DNA of 20,355 nucleotides from Candidatus Adlerbacteria bacterium RIFCSPHIGHO2_02_FULL_54_18. Lineage in GTDB: Bacteria; Patescibacteriota; Minisyncoccia; Phycocordibacterales; SBAW01. The DNA is taken from the NCBI GenBank assembly GCA_001775445.1, contig MEWV01000017.1:1-20355 (forward strand), read 5' to 3'. Position numbers and translations under genes: made by a program. The notes under the pieces were generated by a model, which had not been told where the DNA came from, did not search any database, and worked only from the letters and a program-made list of their open reading frames with translations. This document shows, piece by piece, positions 1 to 4,010 of this stretch (the first letter of the stretch is position 1; each line of letters begins with the position of its first letter).

Positions 1-211
1 CAAAGTCCTCGGCATCGTCGCCGCCGGCGCCGGCAACAAGCGAGAGTATCGCTCCCCCGCGGTCGTATGCGCTACCTCCCTCCGCTTCCGTTTTTAAATC
101 GTGGAGTTCTTTTATCATCGCCTGCGCGCCGTCTTTGTCAGACCAAAAATGCGGCTGTTGCATAGCCGCCTCTATCTCTTTTATCCTTTCGGCAATCTTT
201 TCTTTTTCCAT
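1..211 (-). CDS. prfB: Peptide chain release factor 2, N-terminal part (runs off the window)
   Basis: Release factor 2 recognises UGA/UAA stop codons and triggers peptide release on the ribosome. Only the first 70 codons are here, ending in the PCRF-domain segment AILSLVAGAGGDDAEDF, which matches the conserved RF2 stretch written AGxGGTEAQDW in most bacteria. The N-terminus MEKEKIAERIKEIEAAMQQ followed by HFWSDKDGAQ aligns with the family's PDxWxDxxxAQ region. Two things are odd. About 30 residues of the usual N-terminus, including the place of the programmed frameshift, are absent. In addition, only about 16 residues separate the ELHDLK helix from the AGAGG motif, where E. coli has roughly 75, so domain 1 is strongly reduced. 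The ATG lies one base after the CCA end of the tRNA-Thr gene and no Shine-Dalgarno is visible. RF1 is less likely because of the FWSD motif. Confidence 0.85.
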   Translation of the reverse strand, partial: MEKEKIAERIKEIEAAMQQPHFWSDKDGAQAMIKELHDLKTEAEGGSAYDRGGAILSLVAGAGGDDAEDF

Positions 212-212
212 T

Positions 213-288
213 TGGAGCCAGCGGTCGGGATTGAACCGACGACCTTCTCGTTACGAGTGAGATGCTCTACCAACTGAGCTACGCTGGC
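213..288 (-). tRNA. trnT: tRNA-Thr (anticodon CGT)
   Basis: Cloverleaf folded by eye: acceptor GCCAGCG pairs with CGCTGGC, D-arm GCTC/GAGC, anticodon loop CTCGTAA giving CGT (reads ACG), T-arm GTCGG/CCGAC with the normal loop TTCAATC. The discriminator is T and CCA is encoded in the DNA. The last anticodon-stem pair is an A-C mismatch. It lies 22 bases downstream of tRNA-Thr(GGT) and is probably transcribed with it. The prfB ATG follows after a single base. Confidence 0.95.
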
Positions 289-310
289 GAACTTCCGATT
301 ATAAATCGGG

Positions 311-383
311 AGCCGAAGGCCGGGATCGAACCGGCGACCTGCTCCTTACCATGGAGCTGCTCTACCAACTGAGCTACTTCGGC
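311..383 (-). tRNA. trnT: tRNA-Thr (anticodon GGT)
   Basis: Acceptor GCCGAAG pairs with CTTCGGC, D-loop AGTTGGTA is normal, anticodon loop ATGGTAA gives GGT (reads ACC and ACT), and the T-arm is GCCGG/CCGGC with loop TTCGATC. The discriminator is T. The next bases are CCC, so CCA is not encoded and must be added after transcription, unlike in the neighbouring tRNA-Thr(CGT). Confidence 0.95.
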
Positions 384-395
384 GATAACCCTCGC

Positions 396-424
396 AGAGT
401 AACGTATTTTTGCCCTTTTTTCAA
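396..424 (-). promoter_or_regulatory. Probable promoter of the two tRNA-Thr genes
   Basis: On the minus strand TTGAAA (419-424) is followed after exactly 17 bases by TACTCT (396-401). After 12 more bases, beginning GCGAGGG, tRNA-Thr(GGT) starts. The GC-rich stretch after the -10 box resembles the discriminator of growth-rate-controlled stable RNA promoters. The -10 match is weak (3 of 6), so support comes mainly from the position and from the same layout at the other tRNAs in this window. Confidence 0.45.
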
Positions 425-509
425 TTTTATATGCGCGACCTCGTGGACGCTGTTGGAACCAGGATACGAGAGCATTCATGCCCGGTCTTTATTCCAAATT
501 TGTCTGAGC

Positions 510-1055
510 TTAGTCTACCGAACACTCGACCGAGGCTAAGATTTTATCGGTGACCTCTTTAGACAACGAGGGGCTCGAAATTCTCACACTCCAACTATCA
601 CAAAATGTGCCTATCCCTAGCAAAAAACCTGTATCGTATTTATTTTCTAGTATTTTTGTTTTTTTGCCAGCTACCACATACTCACCAACCTGGGTATTGT
701 CCTCACTAGGAAATCCCTTCCCTATTGTTGTGAATTCAACTACATACCCATCTCCTTCAACCTCTACTGACGTCAGATCGGGAAAGCCTCGATGTTTTTG
801 TTCCATTAGTTTCCAGTTTGACGGATATGAAAAGCTGGGGCCCTCGTCACTTGTGTATTGTGACCATCCCTTAGCGACGGAGGTGACCTGACCCTCTGTT
901 TTTCTTTCCACTATTTCCAGATTTCGTTCAGCTCTTTTTTCTGCAACTTCTTTCCAAAAACGATCAACGCTTGGGTTGTTTTGAGAGTAAACATATCCCC
1001 CTCCGCCTATTACAGCGACCATAGCCATAATACCTAAAATGATCTTGGTATTCAT
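510..1055 (-). CDS. Secreted or membrane-anchored PsbP-like hypothetical protein
   Basis: Function is not recognised. The 181-residue product starts with a hydrophobic segment at about residues 4-24 (IILGIMAMVAVIGGGGYVYS), which could be an uncleaved anchor or a signal peptide. A charged stretch (about 30-55) precedes a globular domain that opens with FSYPSNWKL and ends with DKILASVEC. This opening and ending are typical of PsbP/Mog1p-like small domains; that assignment is inferred from pattern only. Two cysteines (in GTFCDSW and VEC) could form a disulfide outside the membrane. The gene stands alone between tRNA genes and is clearly richer in A+T than the rest: one 60-base line inside it (601-660) has 18 G+C against 42 in a line of pilB (13921-13980). 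A TATACT box lies at 1087-1092, 31 bases upstream of the ATG, without a clear -35. The gene may be a late arrival. Confidence 0.75.
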   Translation of the reverse strand: MNTKIILGIMAMVAVIGGGGYVYSQNNPSVDRFWKEVAEKRAERNLEIVERKTEGQVTSVAKGWSQYTSDEGPSFSYPSNWKLMEQKHRGFPDLTSVEVEGDGYVVEFTTIGKGFPSEDNTQVGEYVVAGKKTKILENKYDTGFLLGIGTFCDSWSVRISSPSLSKEVTDKILASVECSVD

Positions 1056-1116
1056 ATAGAAAATAAATTATTAAACCTATAGAGCAAGTATATACTAGGT
1101 TCCAACAATGTACCTT

Positions 1117-1131
1117 TGCGCGAGAGACGGG
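1117..1131 (-). repeat. Copy of the tRNA-Asp 3' end (15-bp direct repeat, att-like)
   Basis: The 15 bases at 1117-1131 are identical to 1293-1307, which form the T-stem 3' strand, acceptor 3' strand and tail of tRNA-Asp. After one extra base in the second copy, similarity continues as CTTG. The two copies are 176 bases apart and in the same orientation. Duplicated tRNA 3' ends are the classical mark left by site-specific integration, but here they enclose only a small palindrome-rich block and no gene. Confidence 0.6.
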
Positions 1132-1266
1132 CTTGGCCACAAGTCGAATTCTGCCGTCGCAGAATTCGCTCGCGACCCCGGCTCGCGGCCCTGCCATTGC
1201 AGGGCATCGCTGCGCCTTTCAAGTCCCTCGGCTAGGGCAGCAGTGCACTAGCCGCTCTCGCTACGC
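1132..1266. repeat. Palindrome-rich block with three hairpins
   Basis: Three strong inverted repeats follow one another. The first is CGAATTCTGC / GCAGAATTCG at 1145-1168 (10 perfect pairs, loop CGTC). The second is GCCCTGC / GCAGGGC at 1188-1205 (7 pairs, loop CATT). The third is CGGCTAG / CTAGCCG at 1229-1254 (7 pairs around a 12-base loop). With the terminator hairpin just beyond, most of the block can pair with itself. No credible gene is present. It could be a structured RNA made by read-through from tRNA-Asp, a dispersed repeat, or the remnant of a small mobile element. Confidence 0.6.
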
Positions 1267-1291
1267 AAAAATCCCCTTGCGGGGATTTTTT
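1267..1291 (-). terminator. Rho-independent terminator after tRNA-Asp, possibly bidirectional
   Basis: AAAAATCCCC and GGGGATTTTT form a perfect 10-bp stem with loop TTGC. It begins 4 bases past the tRNA-Asp 3' end on the minus strand. Because A and T runs flank both sides, it could also stop transcription in the other direction. Confidence 0.8.
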
Positions 1292-1294
1292 CTG

Positions 1295-1368
1295 CGCGAG
1301 AGACGGGACTTGAACCCGCAACCTCCGCCGTGACAGGGCGGCGCTCTAACCAGTTGAGCTACTCCCGC
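1295..1368 (-). tRNA. trnD: tRNA-Asp (anticodon GTC)
   Basis: Acceptor GCGGGAG pairs with CTCTCGC (one G-T pair). The anticodon stem is CCGCC/GGCGG with loop CTGTCAC giving GTC. The T-arm is GCGGG/CCCGT with the normal loop TTCAAGT, and the D-loop AACTGGTTA carries the usual GG. The discriminator is G, as expected for Asp. The next bases are CAG, so CCA is not encoded. Its 3' end is repeated 176 bases downstream. Confidence 0.95.
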
Positions 1369-1378
1369 AAACACAGCG

Positions 1379-1407
1379 ATTGTAGCTTAAAAATACAGAA
1401 TTTTCTA
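1379..1407 (-). promoter_or_regulatory. Probable tRNA-Asp promoter
   Basis: On the minus strand TAGAAA (1402-1407), then 17 bases, then TACAAT (1379-1384). The tRNA begins 10 bases after the -10 box. TACAAT matches the consensus at 5 of 6 positions and TAGAAA matches TTGACA at 4 of 6. Confidence 0.5.
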
Positions 1408-1411
1408 CCTG

Positions 1412-1485
1412 TGTCGGCGGAAGGACTTGCACCTTCGACCTTGGGTTTATGAGTCCCATGCTCTAACTACCTGAGCTACGCCGAC
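1412..1485 (-). tRNA. tRNA with anticodon CAT (elongator Met, or Ile2), noncanonical elbow
   Basis: Acceptor GTCGGCG pairs perfectly with CGCCGAC, D-arm GCTC/GAGC, anticodon loop CTCATAA, T-arm GAAGG/CCTTC, discriminator A. CCA is not encoded. The T-loop is TGCAAGT, so the nearly universal T55 (pseudouridine) is G. The D-loop is AGGTAGTTA, in which the canonical G18G19 reads AG. The innermost anticodon-stem pair is an A-A mismatch. The sequence alone does not show whether the molecule is elongator Met or the lysidine-modified Ile2. Confidence 0.9.
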
Positions 1486-1514
1486 GTGCCGCGCCCGACA
1501 GCGGACGTGTTGCT

Positions 1515-1543
1515 AAAGTAGCATTTTTAGGACTCTTCTTCAA
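1515..1543 (-). promoter_or_regulatory. Probable promoter of the second CAT tRNA
   Basis: On the minus strand TTGAAG (1538-1543), then 17 bases, then TACTTT (1515-1520). The tRNA begins 29 bases further on, so this transcript would carry a longer 5' leader than the other tRNAs. The -10 box is weak, and the spacing shared with the other three tRNA units is the main support. Confidence 0.4.
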
Positions 1544-1570
1544 CGCCACACACCAAAACTAACAACCGTG

Positions 1571-1642
1571 TTGCGGGGGCGGGAATTGCACCCGCGACCT
1601 TCAGGTTATGAGCCTGACGAGCTACTACTGCTCCACCCCGCT
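1571..1642 (-). tRNA. Initiator tRNA-fMet (CAT), noncanonical elbow
   Basis: The body matches bacterial initiator tRNA: GCGGGG, then TGGAGCAG, anticodon loop CTCATAA, and 3' CCCCCGCAA. Position 1 is A facing A72, so the end pair is unpaired as initiation requires. The anticodon stem TCAGG/CCTGA has A-T at 29-41 instead of the usual third G-C pair. The T-loop is TGCAATT (T55 to G) and the short D-loop AGTAGTA has AG where G18G19 belongs, the same pair of changes as in the other CAT tRNA. CCA is not encoded. Confidence 0.93.
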
Positions 1643-1653
1643 ATATACCCTCT

Positions 1654-1682
1654 ATGCTACTACTATTTTAAAGAAATTTCAA
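1654..1682 (-). promoter_or_regulatory. Probable tRNA-fMet promoter overlapping the upstream stop codon
   Basis: On the minus strand TTGAAA (1677-1682) overlaps the TGA of the upstream gene. After 17 bases comes TAGCAT (1654-1659, 4 of 6), and the tRNA starts 11 bases later. The bases after the -10 (AGAGGGT) share GAGGGT with the tRNA-Thr promoter. Confidence 0.45.
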
Positions 1683-2263
1683 ACCGCACCCAGTTCCTCA
1701 AACACACGTTTGTAGTAGTCGACAGCCGTGCGCATGTCGCGCTCGTCGAGCGTGTAGCTCTCGCCGCCGTGCGCAATGTCGTTGCGCACTTTGTGCGCCT
1801 TCCACGCTAGATCGAGCGTAGTCATTTGTATTGGGTTGGCCATCTTCAGCTGCTCACCCACGCTTGCACCTTCGTATCCTTGAGCCAACAAAACATCGCC
1901 GAGCATAATATCGGCCTCGAGTATCGCGCGGCGCCAGTCGCTTTCTGACCCCGTGCTCGCGAGTGCCACAATACGCTCCCACCTATCATCCTTGCCTGTC
2001 GACTCGACCTCGGCGGCATGATGCTCATGCTCACGCTCTTCCATCGTATGGAAGCCCTCATGCTCGGTCTGTAGGAGCATAATCCGCGCGTATACGATAA
2101 GAGCAATAAGAAAGAACGAGAGCATCATCCCGATGATGATGGTGATATTCACAAAGGAGCCAAACCAGTCGGGGGAGTTTTGAAGCGCACTCTGAAACCC
2201 CGAAATAAACTCGTACGAGCGTACGAGCAGGTACTCTACATTAAGAAAATCGACGCTGCCCAC
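1679..2263 (-). CDS. Membrane-anchored protein with HEPN-like RNDIAH motif
   Basis: No named family is assigned. The 194-residue protein has one membrane segment (about residues 36-60, VNITIIIGMMLSFFLIALIV), a charged His/Glu-rich linker (about 66-92) and a helical cytoplasmic domain containing WRRAILEADIMLGDVL (110-125) and KAHKVRNDIAH (155-165). R160 to H165 fits the RX4-6H catalytic motif of HEPN ribonucleases, and the flanking helices look right for that fold; this is inference. The start is GTG, 4 bases after the gatA stop and inside a run of six G, which suggests coupling to gatA. It ends the ligA-gatC-gatA run. A plain structural role without nuclease activity is also possible. Confidence 0.75.
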   Translation of the reverse strand: MGSVDFLNVEYLLVRSYEFISGFQSALQNSPDWFGSFVNITIIIGMMLSFFLIALIVYARIMLLQTEHEGFHTMEEREHEHHAAEVESTGKDDRWERIVALASTGSESDWRRAILEADIMLGDVLLAQGYEGASVGEQLKMANPIQMTTLDLAWKAHKVRNDIAHGGESYTLDERDMRTAVDYYKRVFEELGAV

Positions 2264-2267
2264 CCCC

Positions 2268-3692
2268 CTATTCTACCGCACGCCCAGCGGCAAACAGCGC
2301 ATTCTCATCCCCATGCGCGGCGGTAAATTGCAGGCCGACCGGAAGTTGTGTGCCGTCTCTCTCCACGGTACCCATTGGTAAGGAGATGGCGGGGTTGCCG
2401 GTGAGATTGGCGGTGACCGTAAGGATGTCGAGCAGATACATAGAAAGAGGGTTGTCGGTCTTCTCTCCCAGCTTCGTTGCGGGCGAGGTAGTGGTTGGAG
2501 TCGCTATCACCTCAACCTGCTCCAGCACTCCGGCGACTTCGCGCCTAAGTGCCTCTCGCGCGACGGTCGCTTTTCCAAAATATGCGTCATAGTAGCCGGA
2601 GGAGAGAACGTATGTCCCGAGCATAATCCTGCGGCGCGCCTCGTGGCCAAACCCTTCACCTCGTGTTTTTGCATAATCATCGATAAGAGACTCCCCTTTG
2701 AGCGACAAGCCGTAACGCACGCCGTCGAAGCGCGCCAAGTTGCTCGACACTTCAGCCTGCATAATTATGTAGTAGACCGCAAGCGCAAGATCCGCGAGTG
2801 GCAACTCGACATCAATAATTTCATATCCCTTCGAGCGCATCACATCGAGCGATTTTTCAAACTTTTGTATAACGTCTGTTTCAAGACCGCTTTCCAGCAG
2901 ACGGCGGGGCACTCCGATGCGCCGCCCACCCGATCGTTTTTTATAAAATGTCTCGTCCACAGTAGTACTATCGAGTGTGTCCCTGCCTCGTATAACAGTG
3001 AAGAGGAGCTCTGCATCTTCGACGCTTCGGGTAAGTGGGCCGGCCTGATCGAGCGAGGAACCCATTGCAATGAGCCCAAAGCGCGAGACCGCGCCGTAGG
3101 TGGGTTTAAGCCCCACCACGCCGCAGAAGCTCGCCGGCTCTCGTATAGAGCCGCCGGTGTCGGTGCCGAGCGCGCCGAGCGCCATGTGTGCGGCAACCGC
3201 CGCCGCAGAGCCGCCGGAGGAACCACCGGGTACGCGCGACTCGTCGTGCGGATTTTTTGTAACTCCAAAAGCGGAATTTTCGGTAGAACTACCGAGAGCA
3301 AACTCGTCCATATTGGTGCGGCCGAGGAAGACAGCCCCCGCTTCTTTTAATTTTTTAATCACCGTCGCGTCATAAGTCGCGACGTAATTCTCCAACATTT
3401 TTGACGCAGCACTCGCTCTTCTTCCCTCTATCAAAATGTTGTCTTTAATCGCGAGCGGAATGCCGAGCAAAGGGTGGTTCTCCCCCGCCGTGCGGCGCTT
3501 GTCGGCTTCTTCGGCTTGAGCTATAACATCATCGAACACTTCAAGAAAAGCGTTGAGACGATCGCATTTCCCTGCAGGTCTTTCTTTTTCAATCTCCTCA
3601 AGACACGCGCGGGCTAAATCAACCGCAGTGATTTCTCCCGTCTGCAATTTTTTTGCAGCATCAGTTATGGAAAGTTCGTTCAGATTACTCAT
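2268..3692 (-). CDS. gatA: Asp-tRNA(Asn)/Glu-tRNA(Gln) amidotransferase subunit A
   Basis: GatA hydrolyses glutamine so that the GatCAB complex can convert misacylated Glu-tRNA(Gln) or Asp-tRNA(Asn) to the amidated form. The amidase catalytic triad is complete: K83 in GIPLAIKDN, cis-Ser158 in GGSSGGS, and nucleophile S182 in GTDTGGSIREPA. The spacing (99 and 24 residues before the nucleophile) is the same as I recall for Staphylococcus aureus GatA. The length of 474 residues is slightly below the usual 480-490. Position 185 is Glu in GGSIREPA, where many GatA proteins have Gln. The ATG lies inside the end of gatC (8-base overlap, ATGAGTAA), showing translational coupling. No gatB is seen in the window and it must be elsewhere. 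Confidence 0.97.
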   Translation of the reverse strand: MSNLNELSITDAAKKLQTGEITAVDLARACLEEIEKERPAGKCDRLNAFLEVFDDVIAQAEEADKRRTAGENHPLLGIPLAIKDNILIEGRRASAASKMLENYVATYDATVIKKLKEAGAVFLGRTNMDEFALGSSTENSAFGVTKNPHDESRVPGGSSGGSAAAVAAHMALGALGTDTGGSIREPASFCGVVGLKPTYGAVSRFGLIAMGSSLDQAGPLTRSVEDAELLFTVIRGRDTLDSTTVDETFYKKRSGGRRIGVPRRLLESGLETDVIQKFEKSLDVMRSKGYEIIDVELPLADLALAVYYIIMQAEVSSNLARFDGVRYGLSLKGESLIDDYAKTRGEGFGHEARRRIMLGTYVLSSGYYDAYFGKATVAREALRREVAGVLEQVEVIATPTTTSPATKLGEKTDNPLSMYLLDILTVTANLTGNPAISLPMGTVERDGTQLPVGLQFTAAHGDENALFAAGRAVE

Positions 3693-3996
3693 CTTTTTGT
3701 ATTATTTTGCGCACGACATTATAGCCGTTTTCTTTTTTTGGAAAGGCCGCGCGCAGCGCATCCTCCTTCCCCGACAGTGGGTCTCCCGTCGAGCGTGGCG
3801 TATCCTCGCGCATCACGTTGCGTAGGGGCGGCACCCCATCCCTCTCAGTTAAACTGTTCGGAATCTTGACGGTAGAAACCGTCTCGACATACTCTAAAAT
3901 ATCCGAAATGTCCTTTTGTAGACGGGCAATTTCTCCTTCTCCAACCTTAATCCTGGCCAATTCGGCCAATTTTAAAACTTCTTCCCGTGAAATCAT
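3685..3996 (-). CDS. gatC: Amidotransferase subunit C
   Basis: GatC is the small subunit that wraps around and holds GatA and GatB together. The 103-residue product begins MISREEVLKLAELARIKV and continues with the helix LQKDISDILEYVETV, both typical of the family, and ends with the conserved region around the N-V-M-REDTP stretch. It starts 14 bases after the ligA stop and overlaps gatA by 8 bases. No Shine-Dalgarno is visible before its ATG. Confidence 0.95.
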   Translation of the reverse strand: MISREEVLKLAELARIKVGEGEIARLQKDISDILEYVETVSTVKIPNSLTERDGVPPLRNVMREDTPRSTGDPLSGKEDALRAAFPKKENGYNVVRKIIQKDE

Positions 3997-4010
3997 AGTG
4001 CAATCTTACA

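Noticed and set aside
279..479. 66-codon minus-strand frame reading VAQLVEQLHGKEQVAGSIPAFGS
   Set aside because: It is a translation of the tRNA-Thr genes; such VAQLVEQ-type peptides are well-known artefacts of tRNA DNA.
386..509. Possible degenerate tRNA between tRNA-Thr(GGT) and the orphan gene
   Set aside because: CTCGT and ACGAG can pair and a GGTTCCAAC-like stretch occurs, but no cloverleaf can be completed; only the tRNA-Thr promoter is supported.
550..891. 113-codon plus-strand frame
   Set aside because: It is antisense to the PsbP-like gene, which has a signal segment and a protein-like composition; the plus frame has neither.
964..1197. 77-codon minus-strand frame across the hairpin block
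   Set aside because: It runs through inverted repeats and the tRNA repeat into the start of another gene, with no protein-like pattern.
1510..1527. Small hairpin TGCTA/TAGCA followed by T run on the plus strand
   Set aside because: The stem has only 5 pairs, no plus-strand gene ends here, and the bases coincide with the -10 box of the CAT tRNA promoter.
2643..3350. 235-codon plus-strand frame inside gatA
   Set aside because: It is a shadow of the G+C-rich gatA gene, whose catalytic residues are all present on the other strand.
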